A stretch of 31,157 nucleotides of DNA from JAJPHT01 sp035526585 (GCA_035526585.1 DATLCC010000079.1:1-31157); one strand, 5' to 3'; shown: positions 1 through 7,093, numbered from the stretch's first letter. The notes: a model not told the origin generated them from the sequence alone. Translations and numbers: made by a program.

Positions 1-36
1 ATGCGGGGCGGCGCGAGGGATGCCCGATTCCTGTGC

Positions 37-97
37 GAGCGAGTGAGAGGGATGCAGCCAAGGAAGGCCGCGCGCGCCCCATCCCTCACACTCGCGC
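37..97. repeat. Inverted repeat downstream of the NAD kinase gene
   Basis: The arms CGAGTGAGAGGGATG (about 40-54) and CATCCCTCACACTCG (about 81-95) are nearly perfect reverse complements separated by roughly 26 bases. They lie beyond the 3' end of the minus-strand NAD kinase gene, so the structure may end or process that transcript. No coding signal was seen in 1-147. Confidence 0.4.
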
Positions 98-147
98 GCC
101 GGACAAAGCCCTGAAGGCCGGTGGCCCGAAACTGCTCAAGGGATCGT

Positions 148-957
148 CTAGCTCAGCCGGCTTTTGAGCCGGTGGTAGAACTGCTGTCGGAAGCGCACGA
201 ACTTCGCGCGCTCCTCGCTCGCGTAGAGGTTGAGCTGGTCGCCCTCCTGCATCTCCGTCTCGAACTGGCCGTCCACGACGATGACAGCCTCCTTGTCGCG
301 CTGCATCAGGCGCATCTGCATGACGGTGTCGGGCGGGAGGACCATGGGGCGGCTGCTCAGGCTGAACGCCGCGAGCGGAACGAGCGCGAAGCAATCCATG
401 CGCGGATCGACGATCGGGCCGCCCGCGCTCATCGCATAGCTCGTGGAGCCCGTGGGCGTCGCGAGGATCATCCCGTCGCCGCGCACGCGCATGACCTCGC
501 GGTCGCCCCACGCGAGCTCGAACTGCAGGATCTTCGCGAGGCGCTTCGTCTTCACCGCGACCTCGTTGGCCGCGTCCGGCATGCGCTTCCCGTTGAGCGA
601 CGAGGCGATCTTCAGGCGGTGCTCGATGAAGAAGTCGCGCGCGAGCACGCGGTTGAGGCCATCGGTGAGCTCGATCGGCTCGATCTCGGTGAGGAAGCCC
701 AGCTCGCCCATGTTGATGCCGAAGACGGGCGCGCTGTTGTGCTGGAGCGCGTGGAGGATCGTCCCGTCGCCGCCGATGCAGACCATGACGTCGCACTTCA
801 TCGTCCTCAGCGGCGCGAAGGCCACCTTGTCCTGCATGACGTTCACGAGCTCTTCGTCCACCACGAGCTCCGCCTTGCCGTTCAGGAATTGCGCGACGTG
901 GTTCGCGACCTTCACGCGCCGGGGGTCGTCCGCCTTCGCGGTGAGACCGAACTTCAC
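148..957 (-). CDS. nadK: NAD kinase
   Basis: This 269-residue cytosolic enzyme should phosphorylate NAD to NADP at the expense of ATP or polyphosphate. The diagnostic GGDGT motif is seen in VCIGGDGTILHAL (about residues 60-72), followed by GINMGELGFL and the C-terminal block GDGMILATPTGSTSYAMSAG, which forms the NAD site. The start is a GTG that overlaps the stop of the upstream phosphatase gene (GTGA at 954-957), so the two are translationally coupled. The reading frame stays open far upstream, but that part is a shadow of the phosphatase gene. A 6-bp hairpin (CCGGCT/AGCCGG) is formed by the last codons. The gene order phosphatase then kinase is the domain order I recall for the fused NADP phosphatase/NAD kinase of Methanocaldococcus. 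Confidence 0.93.
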   Translation of the reverse strand: MKFGLTAKADDPRRVKVANHVAQFLNGKAELVVDEELVNVMQDKVAFAPLRTMKCDVMVCIGGDGTILHALQHNSAPVFGINMGELGFLTEIEPIELTDGLNRVLARDFFIEHRLKIASSLNGKRMPDAANEVAVKTKRLAKILQFELAWGDREVMRVRGDGMILATPTGSTSYAMSAGGPIVDPRMDCFALVPLAAFSLSSRPMVLPPDTVMQMRLMQRDKEAVIVVDGQFETEMQEGDQLNLYASEERAKFVRFRQQFYHRLKSRLS

Positions 958-1709
958 TTCGACTCGCCCCCCAGGGTGCGGGCGGTCTCGCGGTCGGGCG
1001 CGGCCGTGAGGCCGAAGCGCGGCGCGAGCGACAGAGGAAGCTCGAGGTCCTTCCCGTCGAGGTCGAGCACGACGCCGCCCGCCTCGCGCACGAGGAGCGT
1101 GGACGCGGCCACGTCGATGATGCGCAGGATCGGCTTCGGATAATGATAGCCATCGAGCGCGCCCTGCGCCACGAGGCACATCTCCAGCGCGCTCGCGCCG
1201 AAGCTGCGTAGGACCCCCCGCGTCGCGGGCACGTCCTCCGCGCCGCTCGTGGCGTACACGGGGTGCTTGCGGTCGACGCGCGCGCGGATGGGCTGGCCGT
1301 TGAGCGTCGCGCCTTGGCCGCGGACGGCCTCGAAGCGGTCTCCCGTGCACAGGTTCACCACGAGCCCGGCCTCGACGTCGGAGAGCGTCTTGCGCCCGAC
1401 CGCGAGCGAGACGCAATAGAACGGGATGCCGCGGGCGGCGTTGGTCGTGCCGTCGATCGGGTCGACGACGAGCACGCGGTCGCCGGCGCGGTCGACGAAG
1501 CCTGCCTCCTCGGAGAGCAGGTCGATCCCGCGCGCGGGGAGGAGGTCGAGGATGGCCTTCTCGGCGAGGTCGTCCACGCGCTTCGTGGGCGTGCCGTCCG
1601 CGCCCATGCGCAGCACGTCGCCGAACCCTTCCGGCGCGCCCTCGTCCACGACGCGGGAGACGGCGTCGGCCATGCGGCGCATGAGCGGAAGGTCCGCGTG
1701 CTCCACCAT
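954..1709 (-). CDS. Inositol-monophosphatase-family phosphatase, probable NADP(H) phosphatase
   Basis: This 251-residue protein belongs to the Mg-dependent IMPase/FBPase superfamily. Metal-site motifs are LLSEEAGF, VVDPIDGTTNAARG and the late block RIIDVAASTLLVREAGG, where the aspartate binds metal and substrate. The frame could start at 1769, but the ATG at 1709 lies about 30 bases from the TATA box at 1735-1743 and gives a normal family N-terminus (MVEHADLPLMRRM), so it is preferred. The gene overlaps the NAD kinase gene by 4 bases. In this superfamily the substrate may be inositol phosphate, fructose bisphosphate or NADP. Coupling to NAD kinase makes NADP phosphatase the best guess, so the pair would interconvert NAD and NADP. 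The family assignment is firm; the substrate is inference. Confidence 0.88.
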   Translation of the reverse strand: MVEHADLPLMRRMADAVSRVVDEGAPEGFGDVLRMGADGTPTKRVDDLAEKAILDLLPARGIDLLSEEAGFVDRAGDRVLVVDPIDGTTNAARGIPFYCVSLAVGRKTLSDVEAGLVVNLCTGDRFEAVRGQGATLNGQPIRARVDRKHPVYATSGAEDVPATRGVLRSFGASALEMCLVAQGALDGYHYPKPILRIIDVAASTLLVREAGGVVLDLDGKDLELPLSLAPRFGLTAAPDRETARTLGGESK

Positions 1710-1734
1710 GTCGCGCGAAGCACGGGGGCTCACG

Positions 1735-1743
1735 CTTATAAAG
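1735..1743. promoter_or_regulatory. Palindromic TATA box shared by divergent genes
   Basis: CTTATAAAG reads as a good TATA element on both strands (CTTTATAAG on the other). Its centre is about 33 bases from the eIF5A ATG and about 30 bases from the phosphatase ATG. Archaeal transcription starts about 26 bases from the TATA centre, so both mRNAs would be nearly leaderless. Confidence 0.75.
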
Positions 1744-1771
1744 GGGCTCTCCATTGGGCGCGAGACCAAGC

Positions 1772-2173
1772 ATGTCCACGACCCAGGCCGAAGTCCGACA
1801 GCTCAAGGTAGGCCGCTACGTCGTCATCGACGAGGAGCCCTGCAAGATCCTCGACATCACGACGTCCAAGCCTGGGAAGCACGGCGCGGCCAAGGCGCGC
1901 ATCGAAGCGGTCGGCATGTTCGACGGCGTGAAGCGCAGCATGGTCTCGCCGGTCACGGAAAAGTGCAAGGTCCCGATGATCGACAAGCGCAAGGTCCAGA
2001 TCCTCAACATCTCGGGCAAGAACGCGCAGGTCATGGACATGGAGACCTACCAGAACTTCGACCTCCCCGTCTCCGACAGCGAGAAGGCGGCCCTATCGCC
2101 CGGCGCCGAAGTGCTCGTCATGGAGTCCATGGGCAAGATGAAGTTCTGGAACGTCGGCGAAGACGACGACTAA
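1772..2173 (+). CDS. eif5A: Translation factor aIF5A (hypusine-containing)
   Basis: This 133-residue factor binds the ribosome and relieves stalling at difficult peptide sequences; the archaeal protein is essential. The N-terminal SH3-like domain carries the hypusination loop TSKPGKHGAAK, with Lys36 the residue expected to be modified by deoxyhypusine synthase. The C-terminal half is the OB-fold (VQILNISGKNAQVMDMETYQ). Length is normal for the archaeal family. The ATG at 1772 is chosen over an in-frame TTG at 1754 because it lies about 33 bases from the TATA box and gives the usual N-terminus. The gene is divergent from the phosphatase/NAD kinase pair and is followed by a hairpin with a T-run. 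Confidence 0.96.
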   Translation: MSTTQAEVRQLKVGRYVVIDEEPCKILDITTSKPGKHGAAKARIEAVGMFDGVKRSMVSPVTEKCKVPMIDKRKVQILNISGKNAQVMDMETYQNFDLPVSDSEKAALSPGAEVLVMESMGKMKFWNVGEDDD

Positions 2174-2177
2174 GCAC

Positions 2178-2202
2178 AAAACTCGCGCTTGGCGCTCGTT
2201 TT
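2178..2202 (+). terminator. Hairpin with T-run after aIF5A
   Basis: AAAAC/GTTTT and GCGC/GCGC arms, interrupted by a 2-base mismatch, form a hairpin 5 bases after the stop codon. The distal arm supplies a TTTT tract, as expected for archaeal intrinsic termination. Confidence 0.5.
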
Positions 2203-2376
2203 GCGCCCTCCGGACTGGCGACCTCCGCTCGGCACGCTCGCTGCGGCGCGCGCGCTGCGCTTCGGTCGCGAGGACGTACGGCTCGCTGACGCTCGTCGCT
2301 CCCAGGATCCACCCTTTGGGGCACTCCGCTCGCCCGCGCTCTCCGGAGCGCGGACCCGCTTTGGCCCCTACAAGGA

Positions 2377-2398
2377 AACCTCCCGATCCTGGGAGGTT
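2377..2398 (+). promoter_or_regulatory. Palindrome upstream of pyrF, possible operator or leader hairpin
   Basis: AACCTCCC and GGGAGGTT form a perfect 8-bp inverted repeat with a 6-base spacer, just downstream of a weak TATA-like CTACAAGG (2368-2375). It precedes both candidate pyrF starts. The rest of 2203-2441 shows short GC palindromes (for example around 2336-2352) and no convincing gene. Confidence 0.35.
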
Positions 2399-2441
2399 CC
2401 TGCTCGCAACGGTTTTGCCCGCGGCGCGCCTCGCCAAGCGC

Positions 2442-3242
2442 GTGCCGGCCTCCTTCAGAACGCGCCTCCATGAGGCGGCCCGCAAGAACGATTCCTGGGT
2501 CTGCGTCGGGCTCGACCCGGATCCTGAGCGCCTGCCCAAGGCGGCGAGCGCGGCGCAGGAGATGGAGACGTTCCTGCTCGACATCGTGGACCGCACGAAG
2601 GACGCCGTCTGCTGCTACAAGCCCAACAGCGCCTTCTTCGAGGCCATCGGCCCCGGCGGGCACGAGGCGCTCACGAACGTCGTCGCGCACGCGCGCCGGT
2701 TCGCGCCCGTGATCCTGGACGGCAAGCGCGGCGACATCGGGAACACGGCGAAGGCGTACGCCGCCTGGGCGTACGATCGCCTGGAGGCGGACGCGATCAC
2801 CGCGAACGCCTTCATGGGGCGCGACGCGGTCGAGCCGTTCTTCGCTCGCGCCGAGAAGGGCGTGTTCGTCCTCGCGCGCACGTCGAACCCCGGCGCCGCG
2901 GACCTGCAGAGCCTGCGCCTCTCGACGGGCGAGCTGGTCTACGAGCACGTCGTGTCCCTGGCGCGCCAGTGGAACCACCACAACAACGTCGGCCTCGTCG
3001 CGGGCGCGACCGCTCCCGACGAGCTGCGCCGCATCCGGCACCTCGCGGGCCCCGAGATGCTCCTTCTGATCCCCGGTGTAGGCGCGCAGGGCGGAAGCGC
3101 GGAGCACGCGATCCGCTTCGGCGCGAACCCCCACGGCGACAACGCCATCGTGAACTCCAGCCGCGGCATCCTGTACGCGCCCGACCCCGCGCAGGCCGCG
3201 CGCGCGCTGCGGGACGAGCTCAACAAGCACCGCGCGCGGTGA
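2442..3242 (+). CDS. pyrF: Orotidine 5'-phosphate decarboxylase, class 2
   Basis: This enzyme makes UMP from OMP, the last step of pyrimidine synthesis. Motifs are VCVGLDPDPERLP near the N-terminus, CCYKPNSAFFEAIGPGG, the catalytic Asp-Lys block ILDGKRGDIGNTAKAYA, TANAFMGRDAVEPF and the phosphate loop LIPGVGAQGG near the end. The YKPNSAFFE and DGKRGDIGNT signatures are of the second OMP decarboxylase class, which is bacterial and haloarchaeal, not the form usual in methanogens; lateral transfer is possible. The frame is open from 2316. The GTG at 2442 gives the usual start (VPASFRTRLHEAA); a TTG at 2415 is the alternative. The next gene begins 4 bases after the stop, so the two form an operon. 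Confidence 0.92.
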   Translation: MPASFRTRLHEAARKNDSWVCVGLDPDPERLPKAASAAQEMETFLLDIVDRTKDAVCCYKPNSAFFEAIGPGGHEALTNVVAHARRFAPVILDGKRGDIGNTAKAYAAWAYDRLEADAITANAFMGRDAVEPFFARAEKGVFVLARTSNPGAADLQSLRLSTGELVYEHVVSLARQWNHHNNVGLVAGATAPDELRRIRHLAGPEMLLLIPGVGAQGGSAEHAIRFGANPHGDNAIVNSSRGILYAPDPAQAARALRDELNKHRAR

Positions 3243-3246
3243 GGCC

Positions 3247-4491
3247 GTGGCGGATCCCGACGTCGGCGGCATCTTCGCGCTCGTCCTCCGCTACGGCTAC
3301 GTCATCGTCGCGATCGCGGGCCTCGCGGAGGCGCTGCCGCTCCTGGGCTGGCTCGTGCCCGGGCAGGCGATCATCATCGTCGCCGGCGCCGCGGCGGCCG
3401 CGGGCTATCTCGATCCCCGCGTGCTCATCCTCGTCACCATCCCGTCGGGGATCCTGGGAGACGCGATCGGGTTCTACGTCGGGCGACGCTACGGCCGCGC
3501 CTTCCTCGAGAAGTACGGGCCGCGCCTGCGCATCGGCCCGAAGCACCTCGCGCGCAGCGACGCCCTGTTCGCGAAGTACGGCGCCTTCGCGCTGATCGTG
3601 GCGCGCTTCAGCTTCCTCACGCGCGCGGTGGGCCCGATCCTCGGCGGCATGTCGCGCATGCGATCCACGGTCTTCTGGCCGATCAACGTCCTCGGCGCTG
3701 TCGCGTGGAGCGTGTCGTACACGCTCCTGGGCTATTCGTTGGGCGTCGGGTTCTTGGCCTTGCAGGCCGAGGTCGGGAAGATCCTCGCCTTCACGCTCCT
3801 CGCGGTCGTCGGTCTGTACGTCTTCTACCGCGTGCTGCGCAAGTACGCGTCGCAGTTCACGCGCGACGACCTCTACGTCGCGATCGTGGGCGGCGCGGCG
3901 GGCGCGCTCTTTGGCATCCTGGCGGATCGCGTGCAGAAGCTTGGCGCGGCGAACGTGCTGGACGCGAACGCCGCGGCCGTCCACGCCCTCTTCGCGCCGC
4001 TCTCGGGCGCCTTCCGCGTCGTGGAGCTCGCGACGAGCTTCCCCGTCCTTGGATCCGTGTCGCTGGGCCTCGCGCTCTTCTTCTTCTCCAGGCGGCGCTG
4101 GTGGGACGCGACGCTCGTCGCGATGGGCGTCGGAGGGATCATCCTCCTCGTCGGATCGCTCCGGCCGATCTTCCGCGCGCTCCTGCCGCCAGGGCCCGGC
4201 GAGAGCTTCCCGAGCGCGAGCGCGGCGATCCCGCTCGTCCTCGCGGGCGTCCTCACCTACCTGGCGGCCTGGCGCATGCCTCGCAGGCGTGCGACGTGGA
4301 TCACGGCGCTCATCGGCGCCACCGTCGCGTCGGCGGCGCTCTTCTCGCGGCTGGGGCAGGGGCGCGAGTATCCCAGCGCGGTCCTCGCGGGCCTCGCGCT
4401 CGGGACCGCGTGGCTCTGCGTCACCGTCCTCGTCGTCGAATTCCGCCTCAAACGCGATCCGGCCCCGGGGCGCGGCGGCTCTCCGCCTTAA
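3247..4491 (+). CDS. DedA-family membrane protein fused to a degenerate PAP2 domain
   Basis: This 414-residue polytopic membrane protein starts at GTG 3247, 4 bases after pyrF. Residues 1-200 are a DedA/VTT domain, with the re-entrant motif GLAEALPLLGWLVPGQ (25-40), GDAIGFYVGRRYG (71-83) and the VARFSFLTRAVGPILGGM block (118-135). Proteins of this family move lipids or lipid carriers across the membrane. Residues 205-405 look like a PAP2 phosphatase, but the catalytic signatures are broken: the PSGH motif reads PSAS (322-325) and the SRxxxxxHxxxD motif reads SRLGQGREYPSA (367-378), so both histidines and the final aspartate are gone. The C-terminal domain is probably non-catalytic, perhaps a lipid-binding module. 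DedA-PAP2 fusions are known in bacteria; loss of the active site is my reading. Confidence 0.82.
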   Translation: MADPDVGGIFALVLRYGYVIVAIAGLAEALPLLGWLVPGQAIIIVAGAAAAAGYLDPRVLILVTIPSGILGDAIGFYVGRRYGRAFLEKYGPRLRIGPKHLARSDALFAKYGAFALIVARFSFLTRAVGPILGGMSRMRSTVFWPINVLGAVAWSVSYTLLGYSLGVGFLALQAEVGKILAFTLLAVVGLYVFYRVLRKYASQFTRDDLYVAIVGGAAGALFGILADRVQKLGAANVLDANAAAVHALFAPLSGAFRVVELATSFPVLGSVSLGLALFFFSRRRWWDATLVAMGVGGIILLVGSLRPIFRALLPPGPGESFPSASAAIPLVLAGVLTYLAAWRMPRRRATWITALIGATVASAALFSRLGQGREYPSAVLAGLALGTAWLCVTVLVVEFRLKRDPAPGRGGSPP

Positions 4492-4533
4492 AGGACGCCG
4501 GTACTTCCACTTTTGGGAAAGCGACCGTTCCGT

Positions 4534-4566
4534 CTCCCTACATCCTCTCGGAGAGTGTAGGAGGAG
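4534..4566 (+). other. Hairpin between dedA and the next small gene
   Basis: CTACA-TC-CTCTC (4538-4549) pairs with GAGAG-TGTAG (4551-4560), a 10-bp stem with one 2-base bulge. It lies 45 bases after the DedA stop and 60-90 bases before the next ATG, so it could end the pyrF-dedA transcript or lie in the next leader. Confidence 0.4.
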
Positions 4567-4626
4567 CCGTCGGTGACGTCGTTGGCGTACATGCGTTGGG
4601 ATCCTCGAAGTCGTGCGGGCGCGATC

Positions 4627-4887
4627 ATGGTCAAGAAGCAGACCCTCCACGACCTGAAGGCCGTCGAGGCCCTCTCGGAGAACGTGACCGACTGGGCGAA
4701 GTACCAGAACCTCGCGGGCGAGTGCGACACCGTCGAGACGAGCCCCGTCTCCGGGCCGTACGACTGGCGCTCCTACATCCAGGAGGAGACCAAGCTTGCG
4801 CAGCGGCGCGAGGCCGACGCCAAGCCCGTCGCGAAGAAGACCGAGAGGCCGGCCGCCTCCTCGGCTCCTTCCGTCTTCTACGCGTGA
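4627..4887 (+). CDS. Hypothetical small charged protein
   Basis: I do not recognise this 86-residue protein. It starts MVKKQTLHDLKAVEALSENV and has a soluble, charged body with one cysteine (LAGECDTVET), a central SGPYDWRSYIQEETKLAQRR helix and a disordered-looking tail rich in Ala, Lys and Ser ending SVFYA. The frame is open from 4573, but the ATG at 4627 gives the more regular coding pattern. It stands alone on the plus strand between the pyrF-dedA operon and a convergent regulator gene. No signal peptide or membrane segment is visible. Confidence 0.6.
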   Translation: MVKKQTLHDLKAVEALSENVTDWAKYQNLAGECDTVETSPVSGPYDWRSYIQEETKLAQRREADAKPVAKKTERPAASSAPSVFYA

Positions 4888-4988
4888 GCCGTTCCCTCGC
4901 GGCCGTTCTTCTTCGAGCATAAGCTGCACCACTTCGGACGAGGGGCATCGGCGACGCCGGGATAGGCCCCGGCGCCCCAAGAAGGGTC

Positions 4989-5057
4989 ATGGACGAGACG
5001 AAGAAGGAAGAGAAGACCCGCGAGCCCACGAAGGCGCCCTGGTATCTCTACCTCTGA
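4989..5057 (+). CDS. Possible 22-residue microprotein
   Basis: This short open frame encodes a peptide with a highly charged N-terminal half (MDETKKEEKTRE) and an aromatic end (APWYLYL). Its last 10 bases overlap the 3' end of the convergent mntR-like gene. A weak TATA-like GCATAAGC lies at 4916-4923. Nothing but the regular charge/aromatic split argues that it is expressed, so this is a candidate only. The rest of 4888-4988 shows no gene. Confidence 0.25.
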   Translation: MDETKKEEKTREPTKAPWYLYL

Positions 5058-5515
5058 GCGCGATCCTGCTCCTTCCACCAGTCGGGATGCTCCTTCGCGT
5101 ACGCGACAAGCTTCGCCAGCCGATCCAGCGTCGCGGGCTCGAGATGGTGCTCGATGCCTTCCGTCGCTCGATGCGCCGCCGTATCGTCGACGCCCAGGAG
5201 CCGCAAGAAATCCATCACGATGTCGTGGCGCTGCCGCACGCGCTTCGCGAGCTGCGTGCCGGCGTCCGTGAGCGCGATCGCTCGATAGCGCTCGTAGATG
5301 ACGAGCCCGTCGTCCGCGAGCTTCTGCATCATCTTCGACGCCGTGGGCGACGAGACGGACAGATGCGCGCTGATGTCCACGACCTGCGCGGCGCCTCTCT
5401 CGAGGATGAGCTCGTAGATGACCTCGACGTAATCCTCGACGCGAGGCGTGGGGCCCGTCTGCACGGCGCCGTGCGCCTTCTTGAGCGCCCGCAGCCGGTC
5501 GTCGCGGCCCGTCAC
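5048..5515 (-). CDS. mntR: DtxR/MntR-family metal-dependent repressor
   Basis: This 155-residue regulator has an N-terminal winged helix (about 27-90) and a C-terminal dimerisation/metal domain, with no SH3 domain, like MntR and unlike IdeR. With an offset of 20 it keeps all MntR manganese ligands: Asp28 and Glu31 in VEDYVEVIYEL, His97 in RQRHDIVMDFL, and Glu119, Glu122 and His123 in TEGIEHHLEP. It should repress metal-uptake genes when manganese or iron is plentiful; no transporter of that kind is in the window. The start is GTG at 5515, about 29 bases from a TATA-like GCTTTATG at 5541-5548, so the mRNA is probably leaderless. It is divergent from the archaellin gene. Confidence 0.88.
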   Translation of the reverse strand: MTGRDDRLRALKKAHGAVQTGPTPRVEDYVEVIYELILERGAAQVVDISAHLSVSSPTASKMMQKLADDGLVIYERYRAIALTDAGTQLAKRVRQRHDIVMDFLRLLGVDDTAAHRATEGIEHHLEPATLDRLAKLVAYAKEHPDWWKEQDRAQR

Positions 5516-5540
5516 GCGTCGGGGAGGGAAGACGCGGCAC

Positions 5541-5548
5541 CATAAAGC
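5541..5548 (-). promoter_or_regulatory. TATA box of the mntR-like gene
   Basis: On the minus strand the sequence reads GCTTTATG, centred about 29 bases from the GTG start at 5515. Confidence 0.55.
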
Positions 5549-5660
5549 ATGCGAGCGGCGTTGGGCGGGGGCACGCGACCGCTTGGACGCCTTCCTGGCG
5601 CCTCGGGACGGGTCCCCACACCCAAAATGGCCGGTACGGACGTCCGACCTTTTTCATGCT

Positions 5661-5668
5661 TTCATATA
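5661..5668 (+). promoter_or_regulatory. TATA box of the archaellin gene
   Basis: TTCATATA stands out in GC-rich DNA and lies about 34 bases before the archaellin ATG, with a pyrimidine-rich TTTTTCATGC just upstream. The transcript would have a leader of only a few bases. Confidence 0.65.
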
Positions 5669-5698
5669 CTTGCCCCGGCCAACGATGGTCCGGTCACC

Positions 5699-6277
5699 AT
5701 GAAGGCGAACCGAGCCTACAAGAACGACCGCGCCGAGGTCGGCGTGGGAACCCTCATCGTGTTCATCGCGATGGTCCTCGTCGCCGCGGTCGCTGCCGCG
5801 GTGCTGATCAACACCACGGGCACGCTGCAACAGCGCGCCCAGGCCACCGGAAAGGAGGCGACGCAGGAAGTGTCGTCCAACCTCAAGGTCCTCAACATCT
5901 ACGGCCACCGCAACGACACGTCGTCCAACCTGGACAAGCTGAAGCTGGACGTCGAGCTCTCGGCGGGCGCCACGGCGCTCGACCTCACGAAGCTCATCAT
6001 CCGCTTCTCCGACGGCGACGCGGCCTACAACTACGCGTACGGCTGGGAAGGCGGCAACGGCTTCAACACGAGCTGGATCCGCGGCACGAACGCCAGCGCC
6101 GTCATGCAGCCTGGCGACCTCGTCGAGCTCGAGGTCCACACGTGGCCCGCCGGCTCCGCCATCGGCACGCGCGAGTCGATCTCCGTCTCGCTCGTCCCCG
6201 AGACGGGAAGCGCCGTCATCGCGGACTTCAAGACGCCCGCGACCTACGGCACGGACAAGGTCATCACGCTGCGCTAA
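5699..6277 (+). CDS. arlB: Archaellin (archaeal flagellin)
   Basis: This 192-residue preprotein has a class III signal: a short charged leader (MKANRAYKNDRA) followed by the hydrophobic core VGVGTLIVFIAMVLVAAVAA, which is the archaellin signature. Prepilin peptidase ArlK/FlaK should cut after Ala12. The core continues as AVLINTTGTLQQRAQATGKE, the conserved assembly helix. The outer domain carries four N-glycosylation sequons (NTT, NDT, NTS, NAS). The protein forms the archaellum filament used for swimming or attachment. It stands alone: no arlC-J genes lie within the window, so it is an isolated or secondary filament gene. Open frame exists back to 5549, but the TATA box and leader sequence fix the ATG at 5699. 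Confidence 0.93.
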   Translation: MKANRAYKNDRAEVGVGTLIVFIAMVLVAAVAAAVLINTTGTLQQRAQATGKEATQEVSSNLKVLNIYGHRNDTSSNLDKLKLDVELSAGATALDLTKLIIRFSDGDAAYNYAYGWEGGNGFNTSWIRGTNASAVMQPGDLVELEVHTWPAGSAIGTRESISVSLVPETGSAVIADFKTPATYGTDKVITLR

Positions 6278-6331
6278 GCGGCTTCGCCGCTTCGCGCAGG
6301 ATCAGGGGCCTCGCGCCCCATTCTTTTTCTT
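6270..6331 (+). terminator. Hairpins and T-run after the archaellin gene
   Basis: AAGCGGC-TTC-GCCGCTT (6276-6292) overlaps the stop codon and extends outward with CTGCGC/GCGCAG. A second stem, GGGGC/GCCCC (6305-6319), follows, then the T-rich ATTCTTTTTCTT. This looks like a strong intrinsic terminator. Confidence 0.65.
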
Positions 6332-6352
6332 CACTCCTCCTTCTCCCAGCTT

Positions 6353-6760
6353 GTGCTCCGCATCGCGCGCGTCGACCTCGACGCGATCTACGCGCACGCG
6401 CGCGAAGGCGCGCCGCACGAGGTGTGCGGGCTCCTCGCGGGGCGCGCCGGCGAGGTCGCCCGCGTGTTCCGCGTCCGCAACGCGCACGTGCGGCCGGAGA
6501 CCGAGTATCTCCTCGACCCGGCCGAGCACCTGCGCCTCACGCTGCACGTCGAGGACGAGCTGGGCCTATGCGTGATGGGCTTCTACCACAGCCATCCCGC
6601 GGGCCCCGCGCGCTTCAGCGCGACGGACGCCGCGCGCGCGTCCTGGCCCGGCGCACGCTATCTCCTCGTCCACCTGCGCCCGAACGAAGGGCATCTCTGT
6701 GCGCGCTGGGATGCGGTGGAGGCGCGATTCGTCGACGAGCCGATCGAGATCGTCCATTGA
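6353..6760 (+). CDS. JAMM/MPN+ metalloprotease (SAMP-processing type)
   Basis: This 135-residue single-domain zinc protease has the complete JAMM signature: Glu23 in PHEVCGLL, and His79, His81, Ser89 and Asp92 in GFYHSHPAGPARFSATD, matching HxHx7SxxD exactly. Archaeal proteins of this type remove ubiquitin-like SAMP proteins from targets or release them from sulfur-carrier roles; bacterial relatives cleave thiocarboxylated carrier proteins. The start is GTG at 6353, 75 bases after the archaellin stop and directly behind its terminator. A SAMP-like gene lies 3.2 kb away, beyond secY and secE. The family is certain; the actual substrate is inferred. Confidence 0.9.
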   Translation: MLRIARVDLDAIYAHAREGAPHEVCGLLAGRAGEVARVFRVRNAHVRPETEYLLDPAEHLRLTLHVEDELGLCVMGFYHSHPAGPARFSATDAARASWPGARYLLVHLRPNEGHLCARWDAVEARFVDEPIEIVH

Positions 6761-6840
6761 GAAACTCAAGATGGTGTGCGACGGGAATGCCCGCCGCCGT
6801 GAGACCGAGTGCGCTTCGTCTCGCTCGCGAAAGAAGCGAC

Positions 6841-6859
6841 CATGGGCTCCACGCCCATG
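6841..6859 (+). terminator. Hairpin downstream of the JAMM gene
   Basis: CATGGGC and GCCCATG form a perfect 7-bp stem with a 5-base loop about 80 bases after the JAMM stop. It could end the JAMM transcript or, read on the other strand, transcripts from secY. Confidence 0.35.
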
Positions 6860-6888
6860 CTCGCGGCTTTTGGCTCGGCTGCTCTGCG

Positions 6889-6953
6889 CTCAACCTTCGC
6901 CAAAGAAGCCTCGGAGCAGGGGATGCATCTCCATCGCCTGCTCTTTCGCGATC
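6889..6953 (-). repeat. Displaced copy of the secY 3' end
   Basis: On the minus strand this reads as the last 20 codons of SecY plus stop (AKEQAMEMHPLLRGFFGEG). It differs from the true end (7169-7233) at four of the aligned bases; three changes are synonymous and one is Met to Leu. It is not joined to an upstream coding frame, so it is a relic or a duplicated end. Confidence 0.85.
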
Positions 6954-6956
6954 CGC

Positions 6957-7002
6957 GCGCGTCGCCTTCGGCGAATGGGCGCTGATGCGCCCTCGCGCGC
7001 TC
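6957..7002 (-). repeat. Two-hairpin intergenic repeat, copy a (behind secY)
   Basis: In secY orientation it runs GAGCGCGCGAGGGCGC, then AGCGCC, then TCGCC-gaa-GGCGACGCGCGCGG. Two adjacent stems form, one from GGGCGC/GCGCC and one from TCGCC/GGCGA. It directly precedes the displaced secY 3' end at 6889-6953. An extra 43 bases (7003-7045) separate it from its inverted secY fragment. Confidence 0.75.
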
Positions 7003-7045
7003 TCGCGAACGAGGCGGCGATGTCGTGCACCCAGCTTCGGGCCTC

Positions 7046-7088
7046 TCGGCGAAGGTCGCGGGCGCTGCAGCACGTCAACCTTCGCCGA
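7046..7088 (-). repeat. Short direct and inverted fragments of the secY 3' end
   Basis: TCAACCTTCGCCGA (7075-7088) is a 14-base direct copy of the secY terminus including its stop. TCGGCGAAGGTC (7046-7057) is an inverted copy. Together they mark the junction between two successive repeat modules. Confidence 0.7.
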
Positions 7089-7093
7089 TACGT

